This document shows, one piece after another, positions 26,544-35,310 of a stretch of DNA of 64,000 nt. The DNA is from Chryseobacterium sp. E1. Its GTDB lineage: Bacteria > Bacteroidota > Bacteroidia > Flavobacteriales > Weeksellaceae. A program made the translations under genes and the position numbers. A model generated the notes under the pieces. It was not told the origin of the DNA, searched no databases, and saw only the letters and a program-made list of their open reading frames with translations. How positions within the stretch are numbered: the stretch's first letter is position 1; each line of letters starts with the position of its first letter. The DNA is taken from NCBI GenBank assembly GCA_019203745.1, contig CP078104.1:1204501-1268500 (forward strand), written 5' to 3'.

Positions 26544-27794
26544 ATGAAAAAAACTCTACTTTCTTTGTTTTTAATTACCTTTTCTTTTGCAATCAGTCAA
26601 ACTTCCAAGAGAGTATTCTTCATCGGAAACAGTTATACCAATGTCAATAATCTGCCCAATCTGATCAAAAATGTTGCCGATTCTGCAGGTGATATATTGG
26701 AGCATCAAAGCCAGACACCGGGGGGGCAACGCTTCAGAGCCATATTAACAGTACTACCGTCGCTACTCTCACTCAGGGAAACTGGGATTATGTGGTACTG
26801 CAGGAACAGAGCCAGCTTCCTTCTTTTCCGGAACAGGTTGTTCAAAGTCAGGTCTATCCTTATGCTGCACAGCTTTCTGATCTTATCAAAACGACCAATC
26901 CGTGTGGAAATGTCATTTTTATATGACCTGGGGCCGTAAAAACGGTGATGATACACGTTGTAATGCCCAACCTGAAGTATGTACCTATGAAGGAATGGAT
27001 AATCTGATCTATCAGCGTTATGTGGAAATGGCACGAGTCAATGAAGCCATCCTGTCTCCGGTTGGCAAAGTATGGCGAAGCATCAGACAGCAGGACCCAT
27101 CTTTAGAACTTTATGATACGGATCAGTCACATCCCAGCTATCTGGGTTCCATGGCAGCTGCCTATACATTCTACACCATCATTTTCAAAAAGATCCCACG
27201 CTGGCTTCCTATATCGGAAATCTGACTCCGATGCAGGCCCAGTTTATCAAAAATATTGTAAAAACAGAGGTTTACAATACCCTGGACACATGGAATGCAG
27301 TCTCCAATGATGTTCATAGCAGATTTGTTTATCAGTACACAGGAAACTCTACCGTTCAGTTTACCAATAAAACAGTCAATGCCACCACTTATCTGTGGGA
27401 TTTCGGAGATGGCAATACATCTGTTCAACAAAATCCTTTACATGCCTATACTGCTACGGGAGATTATGATGTAAAGCTTACAACCGATGCCTGCGGATCT
27501 AATACGACCAAAACAAAACGGGTAACAGTCAGCAATCTCAGCATCAAGGAATCAACTCCTGATGATCCGGTTCAGATTTATCCAAACCCAGCCCAAACTG
27601 TAGTTAATATCAGCACCAAAAAGAGCATTAAAGTGCTTTCTGTCACAGATTTCGCCGGGAAAATCATCCCACACACTATGAACAAAACTGATTCCGGCTA
27701 TACCATTCCACTCCATCACTTACCTTCCGGCATTTATCTTTTACATTATAAAACGGAAGAAAAAGAATTCATCAAAAAAATTATTAAAAAATAA
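26544..27794 (+). CDS. Secreted SGNH-type hydrolase with PKD domain and type IX-style C-terminal tail (several frame breaks)
   Basis: Signal peptide (MKKTLLSLFLITFSFAISQ), then an SGNH block I variant FFIGNSYT (nucleophile Ser30) and a C-terminal block DTDQSHPS with the Asp/His pair. A PKD domain follows (FTNKTVNATTYLWDFGDGN, residues about 290-310). The protein ends in a Por-secretion-like sorting domain (VQIYPNPAQTVVNIS, then SGIYLLHYKT and KKIIKK). It should be exported by the type IX system to act on extracellular esters or glycans. Breaks: G7 for G8 at about 26720-26726 (restores PGGATLQSHINS), near 26923 and near 27200. The ATG at 26544 is preferred over an upstream TTG. Confidence 0.86.
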
Positions 27795-27809
27795 CCTTAT
27801 TTTTGCTTC

Positions 27810-28583
27810 ATGCAGAATTTAAGAACTGTAACCGTGATGCGTTACATTCTGCCGCTGAGGGAGGGAGGCTCTCTTCCCGCTCTGGCAGAAGCTGATGATG
27901 ATTTTAAGTATGTTTTAAAATTCCGTGGTGCAGGCCATGGGGTAAAAATGCTGATCTCCGAACTTCTGGGCGGAAAAATTACAGAAGCTCTGGGGCTGAA
28001 AATCCCGGAACTGGTTTTTGTAAATCTTGATTCGGACTTCGGAAGAACGGAAGCCGATGAAGAAATACAGGACCTCCTGAAGTTTTCAGAAGGTCTGAAT
28101 CTTGGGCTTCATTATCTTTCCGGCTCCATTACTTATGACCCCGGTGTAAGTGTTGATCCGCTTCTGGCTTCAAAGATCGTCTGGCTGGATGCCTTTATTA
28201 CCAATATAGACCGTACTTTTAAGAATACGAATATGCTGATGTGGCATAAGGAACTGTGGATCATTGATAATGGTGCTTCGTTCTATTTCCATCATTCATG
28301 GCAGAATTTTGATGCGGCAGCAAAAACCCCTTTCAAATATGTAAAGGATCATGTACTGCTTCCAAAAGCCAAAATGCTGGATGAAGCTGACCGGTTTGCC
28401 CATGAAGTGCTGAATGATGAGCTGTTCAGAGACATTGTCAATTCAATTCCTGAAGACTGGTTACATTGGAATGATGCTGATGAAACTCCTGATGAGATCC
28501 GTGAGATCTATTTCCGATTTTTAAAAACCAGATTCGAAAATTCTCAAATCTTTGTAAACGAAGCTAAAAATGCAAGAGGATAA
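27810..28583 (+). CDS. HipA-like kinase-fold protein
   Basis: An intact 257-residue protein resembling the kinase core of HipA, without the usual HipA N-terminal domain. Putative landmarks: Lys37 in YVLKFRGAGHG (ATP-binding lysine and glycine-rich segment), the catalytic-loop-like WLDAFITNIDRTFKNTNML (Asp134, Lys138, Asn139), and WIIDNGASFYFHH with Asp153 in the DFG position. It is followed, with a 14-bp overlap, by a DUF3037 gene. The pair is translationally coupled and I recall it co-occurring elsewhere. Toxin-antitoxin activity has not been shown to my knowledge; the fold assignment is by motif only. Confidence 0.82.
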   Translation: MQNLRTVTVMRYILPLREGGSLPALAEADDDFKYVLKFRGAGHGVKMLISELLGGKITEALGLKIPELVFVNLDSDFGRTEADEEIQDLLKFSEGLNLGLHYLSGSITYDPGVSVDPLLASKIVWLDAFITNIDRTFKNTNMLMWHKELWIIDNGASFYFHHSWQNFDAAAKTPFKYVKDHVLLPKAKMLDEADRFAHEVLNDELFRDIVNSIPEDWLHWNDADETPDEIREIYFRFLKTRFENSQIFVNEAKNARG

Positions 28584-28953
28584 AATATATGAATATGCGG
28601 TAATACGCCTGGTGCCCAAAGTTGAAAGAGAGGAGTTTTTCAATATCGGGCTCGTGATGTTTTCAAAGAAAGAGAAATTCATCAGAGTGGAGTTTTATCT
28701 GTGCCCTGATAAATTCAAACTGATGCACAGCAAGCTGGATTATGAGGACATTATTCAAAATCTGGTAAGCTTTCAGAAAATTGCCAACGGAGATAAAGAT
28801 GGTGGTCCTATTGCCCTGCTGGATATACCTGAACGTTTCCGATGGCTGACGGCTGTACGAAGTGCTGTGGTTCAGACTTCAAGACCTCATCCCGGAAAAT
28901 CCAAAGATCTGAATACTACTTTTGGTAAGCTTTTTGAGGAGTTAGTAAAATAG
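28570..28953 (+). CDS. DUF3037 domain protein
   Basis: An intact 127-residue protein with DUF3037 features: YEYAVIRLVPKVEREEFFNIGLVMF at residues 7-31, then RVEFYLCPDKFKL, and a C-terminal GPIALLDIPERFRWLTAVRSAVVQTSRPHPG stretch. No signal peptide. The start overlaps the end of the HipA-like gene by 14 bp, implying coupled translation and a shared task. Function unknown. Confidence 0.87.
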   Translation: MQEDKIYEYAVIRLVPKVEREEFFNIGLVMFSKKEKFIRVEFYLCPDKFKLMHSKLDYEDIIQNLVSFQKIANGDKDGGPIALLDIPERFRWLTAVRSAVVQTSRPHPGKSKDLNTTFGKLFEELVK

Positions 28954-28975
28954 CATACTCCCAAAAAAGTTTATT

Positions 28976-30009
28976 ATGAACTCAACTATACACAACATAT
29001 CACACTACAGGTTTATTACAAACCTGTTTTTTATTTTATTTTTAAGCTTTTCAAATTCATTTTTTTCACAATCTTTTCAACAGGAACTGCCAAGCCTCAA
29101 CGTGTCAAAAGCACTCTTCTTCCGGAAATCGCCAAGGTTTCTGAAGATATTGTATATAAAACCAATAGAAAAGGAAATCCTGTGATGCTGGATCTTTATC
29201 TGCCTGGAAATGTTTCTTCCGGGAAGCTTCCGGTACTGATCTACGTGCATGGCGGAGGCTGGATAGAAGGAGATAAAGTAATTCATGCTGATGATTATGT
29301 TGAAACCACTATGTCAAAACTCCTTGCCAGACAATATGCAATACTGAGCATCAACTACACTCTTCTGGATGATAACACGCATTTTCCATTGCCTGTAGAT
29401 GATACCAAAGATGCTGTAAGATGGGTGAGAAAAAATGCAGAAAAATATAATTTCGATACCAACAATATTGGTCTTTTCGGGGCTTCGGCAGGAGCGCATC
29501 TTTCTTTACTGGCGGCCTATACCCAGGAGGATAAATTTATAGGAAGTTCTGAACTTACCGGTTATCCGGCCAATGTAAATTATGTGATTGACCATTATGG
29601 GCCCGCTGACCTGAATACACTTTTTCATACCAGCGCAGGAACCATCCCGGTGTCTATGATCGGATTGATCTCTAAAAAAATTATCTCGTTGCAGGAAAAT
29701 CTTGTCAAAGGAATTTCAGGATATGATATTAAAAAACAGCAGCAGGAAGCTATCAGTTATCTAAAAACCGTATCGCCTGCTCATTTTGCTTCTACCGGAG
29801 TTCCTACGCTAATTGTACAGGGTAATAAAGATAAAGTGGTTCCTTTAAGTCAGGCAAAAAAGCTGCACAGAAAATTGAAAAGAGCAAAAGTTCAGACCTC
29901 TTTGATCATCATTGAAAATGGTGTTCACAGTTTTTCAACAACTGATAAGCAGACTTTGGATAGAATGACCGATCAGATGGTGGATTTCATTGTTTCACAG
30001 AAGAAATAA
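28976..30009 (+). CDS. Secreted alpha/beta hydrolase (HSL/BD-FAE esterase-like; frame broken near N-terminus)
   Basis: A hydrophobic N-terminal signal (FITNLFFILFLSFSNSFFSQ) precedes an alpha/beta hydrolase domain with the HGGGW oxyanion motif (IYVHGGGWIEGDK), nucleophile elbow GASAGAH, DHYGPADLN, a late Asp in VQGNKDKVVP and His in ENGVHSFS. These mark the hormone-sensitive-lipase/feruloyl-esterase-like group. The break lies between the signal region and about 29110; the second frame gives STLLPEIAKVSEDIVYKT leading into the domain. Likely periplasmic or outer-membrane associated; substrate unknown. Confidence 0.83.
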
Positions 30010-30095
30010 ATCAAAAAAATACACACCATAATAAAAACAAAACATTAAAATATTTATATTCAATATATTATATTTTTAAAACTGTAAAATCATCA

Positions 30096-30103
30096 TAACT
30101 TTG
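30096..30103 (+). promoter_or_regulatory. -7 promoter box (TAACTTTG) upstream of the CstA gene
   Basis: TAACTTTG fits TAnnTTTG in the A/T-rich 213-bp spacer before the CstA-like gene, leaving a leader of about 115 nt. Nothing else recognisable is in this spacer. Confidence 0.45.
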
Positions 30104-30222
30104 CTATTTTAGTATACATATTCATCATTTTTATATACAAAATAATTAACTTGGCTTTTGTTTAAATTATTTACAATAAAAAAGTCAATACTTTCAATTA
30201 TTAACTGATAAAAATCAATGAT

Positions 30223-32064
30223 ATGGATATACTGAATAATATAAATGCTCTAACATTAATATTCACATCAATACTTATTTTTGCAATCGCTTATCGTATT
30301 TACGGGATCTTCATGGCTAATAAAGTATTGCGGCTTAATGACAACAATACAACTCCCGCTATAGAATTTGCAGACGGTAAGGATTATGTTGCTACGAATA
30401 AAAATGTACTTTTCGGTCACCATTTTGCAGCTATTGCAGCGGCCGGCCCTCTGGTAGGTCCCGTTCTGGCAGCACAGTTCGGCTATCTTCCCGGAGCTTT
30501 ATGGATCCTGATAGGATGTGTACTGGGAGGCGGCGTACATGATATGGTTGTATTATTTGCATCTGTAAGACATAAAGGGCAGAGTCTTGCGACAATTGCT
30601 TCCAAAGAGATAGGGAAAACAACAGGTACAGTAGCAGGTTTTGCTATTTTATTTATTCTTATTCTTACACTGGCAGGTTTATCACTGGCCTGCATCAATG
30701 CAATGCATGAAGCTTCATGGTCTCTGTTTACGGTAGTCATCACAATGCCGATTGCTGTGATCATGGGACTCATAATGCGGTATAAAAAGAACAGTGTGCT
30801 CTTTGCCAGCATTCTGGGCGGTATACTTCTGATTGCAGGAATTATCGGCGGGCATGGTCTTATGCAGAATCCTACGATGAACAATTTATTTTCATGGGAT
30901 ATCAAAACAATCTCGGTAGCGATTCCATTATATGGTTTTCTGGCTTCTGTTCTTCCGGTATGGCTGCTTTTAGTTCCCAGAGATTACCTTTCTACCTATT
31001 TAAAAATCGGAACTATTATTATGCTTGCAGTAGGTGTTATTGTAATCCATCCTACGGTACAGATGCCTGCGCTTACTGCATTCATCAATGGTGGAGGCCC
31101 TGTCATAGGAGGTCCTGTACTTCCCTTTATTTTTATAGTAATTGCCTGTGGTGCTATTTCAGGCTTTCATGCAGTCATTGCAACAGGTACTACTCCTAAA
31201 ATGCTTAACAGGGAAAGAGAAATTCTTTTTGTAGGGTACGGCGCCATGCTTGTTGAAGGTTTTGTAGCTCTTATGGCCCTGATTGCAGCATGTACTTTGA
31301 TGCCGGGAGACTACTTTGCGATCAATACACCCAAAGAGTCTTATGACGCTTTCCTGGCAGCCCACCCTTCTCTGCATGGAGTAGATATTGATTATTATTC
31401 CCAGAAAATAGGCATTGATCTGCATGGAAGAACAGGAGGAGCAGTGTCTCTGGCTGTAGGAATGGCTCATATTTTTAATAAGATCCCCTATATGGATCAG
31501 CTGACGGCTTACTGGTATAATTTTGCGATCATGTTTGAAGCGGTATTTATTCTTACGGCTATTGATGCAGGCACAAGGGTCGGACGTTTCTTTTTACAGG
31601 AGATGCTGGGATCTGTAATGCCTAAATTCAATGATAAAAACTGGATTCCGGGAATTATTATCAGCAGTTTATTGTTTACTTTCGCCTGGGGTTATCTGGT
31701 ATACACCGGAAATGTAAGCAGCATCTGGCCTTTATTTGGAATCAGCAATCAGCTGTTGGCAGCATGCGGACTCATCGTCTGTACCACAATGCTGATCAGG
31801 ATGAACAGAGGAAAATATGCACTGTGTTCTGCTGTTCCTGGAGTATTTATGGCAATCATTACATTCTGGGCCGGTTATCTTCAGGTCACTACCATTTATA
31901 TTCCCAAGGAACAATACTTATTGGCAGCTTTAGCCGTTACAGCCATGGTACTGATGCTTATCGTCTTTATCGGAGCCTTCAGAAAATGGTACCAGCTGCT
32001 AAAAATCACTACTACAGAAACAGATTTCTATGGCGAAGAGGTGAAGGAACTTGTGGAAAGGTAA
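30223..32064 (+). CDS. cstA: CstA/BtsT family carbon-starvation transporter
   Basis: An intact 613-residue polytopic membrane protein with about 16 hydrophobic helices. The CstA N-terminal domain is unmistakable: YRIYGIFMANKVL, FADGKDYVATNKNVLFGHHFAAIAAAGPLVGPVLAAQ (residues about 45-85), and GGGVHDMVVLFASVRHKGQSLATIA. E. coli CstA is longer (about 700 residues); this length fits the Bacteroidota form. These proteins take up pyruvate and/or peptides when carbon is scarce. No two-component genes are adjacent, unlike the E. coli btsSR arrangement. Confidence 0.93.
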   Translation: MDILNNINALTLIFTSILIFAIAYRIYGIFMANKVLRLNDNNTTPAIEFADGKDYVATNKNVLFGHHFAAIAAAGPLVGPVLAAQFGYLPGALWILIGCVLGGGVHDMVVLFASVRHKGQSLATIASKEIGKTTGTVAGFAILFILILTLAGLSLACINAMHEASWSLFTVVITMPIAVIMGLIMRYKKNSVLFASILGGILLIAGIIGGHGLMQNPTMNNLFSWDIKTISVAIPLYGFLASVLPVWLLLVPRDYLSTYLKIGTIIMLAVGVIVIHPTVQMPALTAFINGGGPVIGGPVLPFIFIVIACGAISGFHAVIATGTTPKMLNREREILFVGYGAMLVEGFVALMALIAACTLMPGDYFAINTPKESYDAFLAAHPSLHGVDIDYYSQKIGIDLHGRTGGAVSLAVGMAHIFNKIPYMDQLTAYWYNFAIMFEAVFILTAIDAGTRVGRFFLQEMLGSVMPKFNDKNWIPGIIISSLLFTFAWGYLVYTGNVSSIWPLFGISNQLLAACGLIVCTTMLIRMNRGKYALCSAVPGVFMAIITFWAGYLQVTTIYIPKEQYLLAALAVTAMVLMLIVFIGAFRKWYQLLKITTTETDFYGEEVKELVER

Positions 32065-32115
32065 AACTTCTCCTTTAAAATATTTTGCAGACTTTGCCTG
32101 CTCTGATAATTTTTA

Positions 32116-32123
32116 TACATTTG
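32116..32123 (+). promoter_or_regulatory. -7 promoter box (TACATTTG) for the thiamine operon
   Basis: TACATTTG fits the consensus exactly and sits directly upstream of the TPP riboswitch, 50 bp after cstA. The transcript would start at about 32127-32130. Confidence 0.65.
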
Positions 32124-32209
32124 TTTTGCTTTAGGGGTATTCTGAAAAGAATTGAGAGAGTCCCTTTGAACCTGATACGGCTTACACCGACGTAGGGAAA
32201 AGCAAAACT
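32124..32209 (+). promoter_or_regulatory. TPP (thi-box) riboswitch
   Basis: The aptamer shows the conserved TPP elements in order: AGGGG (32133-32137), the TGAGAGAGTCCC-type P2/P3 junction (32153-32164), ACCTGATACGG (32170-32180), and ACACCGACGTAGGGAAA (32184-32200). P1 is closed by TTTTGCTTT against AAAGCAAAA. It controls the downstream thiM-thiE-thiD-tenA genes: bound thiamine pyrophosphate would lower expression. Confidence 0.95.
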
Positions 32210-32246
32210 ACATTGCCGGCCAATGTGCTTTTGTTTTGGATTTTTT
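32210..32246 (+). terminator. Terminator-like expression platform of the TPP riboswitch
   Basis: ACATTG (32210-32215) pairs with CAATGT (32221-32226) across CCGGC, followed by a T-rich stretch (32229-32246). The AAAAGC just upstream can pair either in P1 or with the GCTTTT after the hairpin, giving mutually exclusive folds. Confidence 0.6.
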
Positions 32247-32279
32247 CCTGAAGCTATTTTTTATTTTAATGATAAACAA

Positions 32280-33077
32280 TGGAAAAAATTCTCTGGCAGC
32301 AAGTTCAGCTTGTAAAAACAAAAGTCTCCCCTGGTTCACAACATTACCAACTATGTAGTGATGAACAATACGGCCAATGCCCTTCTGGCTGCAGGAGCAT
32401 CCCCTATCATGGCCCACGCCAGATCTGAAATCAGAGAAATGGTCAACATTTCAGATGCTGTAGTCATTAATATCGGTACTCTTGATGAATATTGGTCTGA
32501 ATCTATGTTTATAGCTGCTGAAACAGCTAATGCAATCCACAAACCATGGGTGCTGGATCCTGTTGGTGCAGGAGCAACGTCTTTCCGGGATCAGATTTTA
32601 CAACAGCTTTTGGAATTCCGTCCGACCGTTATCAGAGGAAATGCTTCCGAAATTATTGCTCTGGCTAAAATCAATACCACCGTAACTAAAGGAGTAGACA
32701 GCACCGCTGCCAGCAATGATGCCTTAGAAGCAGCTCAGCTTCTTGTGAATCAATACAACACTATTGTCTGTATTTCAGGTGAAACGGATATTATCCTAAG
32801 TCCGGACCAATGTTTCATGATCAGGAACGGCCATCCGCTTATGACTAAAGTAACAGGGCTCGGCTGTTCAGCAACAGCATTGACAGGTGCATTTACAGGA
32901 TGTTCGGAAGACAAAACATCAGGTGTGGCAGCGGCAATGGCATTACTGGGTATCGCAGGTGAAATTGCCGTCAAAGAAAGCAAAGGTCCCGGAAGCCTGC
33001 AGATGAACCTGATTGACAAACTGTACAATATCACGGAAGAGGAATTCATCAGTCATTTAAAAATCGATAAGAAATGA
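32280..33077 (+). CDS. thiM: Hydroxyethylthiazole kinase (frame broken near start)
   Basis: Phosphorylates 4-methyl-5-(2-hydroxyethyl)thiazole for thiamine salvage. About 265 residues. ThiM signatures: HNITNYVVMNNTANALLAAG at the N-terminus after a frame break near 32325, MAHARSEIREM, WVLDPVGAGATSFR, IRGNASEI and the catalytic VTGLGCSATALTGAF. The start MEKILWQQVQLVK (ATG 32280) lies 70 bp after the TPP aptamer. The break here is unusual: the shift corresponds to two missing bases or one extra base. The stop overlaps the thiE start by 4 bp (ATGA). Confidence 0.92.
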
Positions 33078-33709
33078 GTGTGCATCCTTTTCCTTATCAG
33101 CTGTATCTGGTAATCTCTGAAGCCGATTGTCTGGGAAAAAACTTTCTGGAAGTTGCTGAACAGGCTATTCTGGGCGGTGTAGACGTTATCCAGCTTCGTG
33201 AAAAAAATGACAGTACTGAGGTTTTTCTCCAAAAAGCAAAACAGCTTATTGAAATTACAGATAAGTATCATATTCCGCTCATCATCAACGATAATATTGA
33301 GGTCGCCGGAAAAGTAAATTCGGCAGGCATCCATGTGGGAAACTCTGACATGGCCCCTACCCTTTTGAGGCAACATCCTAGTACCGGAAATAAGATCATC
33401 GGTTATTCGATTGAACATCTCTCTCAGCTTGACAATGAACAAACCGCTGTCTCTGATTATCTGGGAATAAGTCCTGTATTTAAAACAAAAACCAAAACAG
33501 ACACCATTACCGAATGGGGACTTGAAGGTATTGCCAGGATCAGACAGCTGACAGAAAAACCTCTGGTTGCTATTGGCAGTATTCATTCCGGAAATGCAAG
33601 AGCCATTATCAATGCCGGTGCTGACTGTCTTGCTGTAGTATCAGCAATATGTGGTGCAGACCATCCTCAGAAGGCAGCTTATGAATTAAAAAATGAAATT
33701 TTAAAATGA
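33074..33709 (+). CDS. thiE: Thiamine phosphate synthase
   Basis: An intact 211-residue TIM-barrel enzyme joining HMP-pyrophosphate and thiazole phosphate. Visible: [10 protein letters not shown] (residues about 36-45), [36 protein letters not shown] and [13 protein letters not shown], all standard ThiE motifs. It overlaps thiM upstream and thiD downstream by 4 bp each, so the operon is tightly coupled. Confidence 0.95.
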   Translation: MSVHPFPYQLYLVISEADCLGKNFLEVAEQAILGGVDVIQLREKNDSTEVFLQKAKQLIEITDKYHIPLIINDNIEVAGKVNSAGIHVGNSDMAPTLLRQHPSTGNKIIGYSIEHLSQLDNEQTAVSDYLGISPVFKTKTKTDTITEWGLEGIARIRQLTEKPLVAIGSIHSGNARAIINAGADCLAVVSAICGADHPQKAAYELKNEILK

Positions 33710-34537
33710 AAAAATACAAATACCCATCAGTACTTACCATTGCAGGATTTGACGGAAGCGGCGGTGCAGGTATCCAGGCTGATATCAAAACGGCTTCAGC
33801 TCTGGGCTGTTTTTCGACATCGGTATTGACCGCTTTACCGGTACAGAATACCCAGGGTGTAAGAAAATATATCCGGTTCCTGTGGAAGCAGTAGCAGATC
33901 AGATCAAAGCTATATTGGATGATATTGTTCCTGATGCTGTTAAAATCGGAATGGTTCATACCCCGCAGCTTGTAGACACCATTGTTTCAACGCTTGCCCA
34001 ATATAAAAAAATACCGGTGGTATTTGATCCTGTTATGGTAGCCACCAGCGGACACAGGCTGATTGAAGAGGAAACCATTAATGCCATCACGGAAAAGCTT
34101 TTCCCGATTGCTGATGTGATTACGCCTAATATGGATGAAGCGGCCATTTTAGCAAACATGCAGGTAAAAACTCTTGAAGATCTGTACACAGCAGGAAAAA
34201 AGATAAAAAAACTGGGCTGTAAAACCATTCTTCTTAAAGGGGGCCATCAGGAAACCTCAACAATTACCTCTTTATTCTATGATGAAAATGAAGTTTTCCA
34301 TTCTTTTGAAACCTTAAAATTCAACACCAATAACACCCATGGTTCCGGCTGTACACTTTCCTCTGCCATAGCAGCCTATATTGCTCAGGGAAAACTTTGT
34401 ATGACGCTGTTTCTTCAGGACAGGAATATACTTATCAGGCTATAAAAAACGGAACAGATGTACAGACAGGACTAGGAAACGGCCCGCTTAACCACTTTTT
34501 TAACCCTCAAAAACTGATCAAAAATGAAATGGTCTGA
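33706..34537 (+). CDS. thiD: Hydroxymethylpyrimidine (phosphomethylpyrimidine) kinase (two frame breaks)
   Basis: Ribokinase-fold kinase of about 275 residues phosphorylating HMP and HMP-P. Motifs: [21 protein letters not shown] (start), [47 protein letters not shown] and the catalytic [16 protein letters not shown]. Breaks: A4 for A5 at about 33873-33876 and A4 for A5 at about 34390-34393. The restored C-terminus runs past the apparent early stop to a TGA at 34535-34537, overlapping tenA by 14 bp. Confidence 0.93.
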
Positions 34538-35174
34538 ACAAACCTGGAAAGGTATTGAAGAACTCTATGAATCTATTCTGAAAATGCCTTTTATCAAAGA
34601 ATTATCAGATGGTTCCTTACCACAGGAGAAATTCCGTTTTTATATGGCTCAGGATTCTTTGTACCTGGAACATTTCGGGAGAACGCTTTCTCTGATTGCA
34701 GCAAAGATCACCGACCTTCAGGATGTACTCGCTTTTATGCGTTTTGCCGAAAATGCCATTGTAGTGGAAAATGCCCTGCACGAATCTTATTTTAAAGATT
34801 TCGGGGTAAGTGATAAAGGATTTTTACAGCCTGCCTGTCATCATTACATTCATTTTCTGAGAAGTACAGCCGCTTTAGAATCAGTAGAAATTGCTGTAGC
34901 GGCAGTACTCCCTTGTTTTTGGATTTACAGGGAAGTCGGCGATTATATTTACCGTACCCAGAATACTGTTGATAATCCTTATGAAAAATGGATTGCCACG
35001 TATGCGGGAGAAGAATTTTCAGCAGCAGTGGATCAGGCAATAGCAATTTGTGACAAGATAGCAGAAAACAGCACAGAAGCAACCCGAAAAAGAATGACGG
35101 AAGCATTCATCATGGCATCAAGAATGGAATTTCATTTCTGGGAAGCCGCTTATGAATTGAAAATGTGGAATTAG
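34524..35174 (+). CDS. tenA: Thiaminase II (TenA)
   Basis: An intact 216-residue all-helical TenA protein that releases HMP from degraded thiamine for salvage. Family marks: MAQDSLYLEHFGRTL (residues about 40-54), AENAIVVENALHESYF, AAVLPCFWIYREVGD with the catalytic Cys, and a C-terminal Glu in MEFHFWEAAYEL. Fourth gene of the TPP-riboswitch operon. With thiM, thiE and thiD but no thiC or thiG in the window, the operon looks built for salvage. Confidence 0.94.
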   Translation: MKWSEQTWKGIEELYESILKMPFIKELSDGSLPQEKFRFYMAQDSLYLEHFGRTLSLIAAKITDLQDVLAFMRFAENAIVVENALHESYFKDFGVSDKGFLQPACHHYIHFLRSTAALESVEIAVAAVLPCFWIYREVGDYIYRTQNTVDNPYEKWIATYAGEEFSAAVDQAIAICDKIAENSTEATRKRMTEAFIMASRMEFHFWEAAYELKMWN

Positions 35175-35262
35175 GCTTTAGGATGAAGTATAAATTGCTG
35201 AACCGGCTTCTGAAGCCTCTTAATAAAGTTCATTCTTTTTATCTGTAAAATATTCAATTCAA

Positions 35263-35298
35263 CAAAAAACGGATCCATTCCCGGATCCGTTTTTTTAA
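35263..35298. terminator. Bidirectional terminator between tenA and the TonB receptor
   Basis: ACGGATCC (35269-35276) pairs with GGATCCGT (35283-35290); an A-run precedes and a T-run follows. It can serve both convergent transcripts. Confidence 0.9.
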
Positions 35299-35310
35299 GT
35301 ATAAAGTTGA

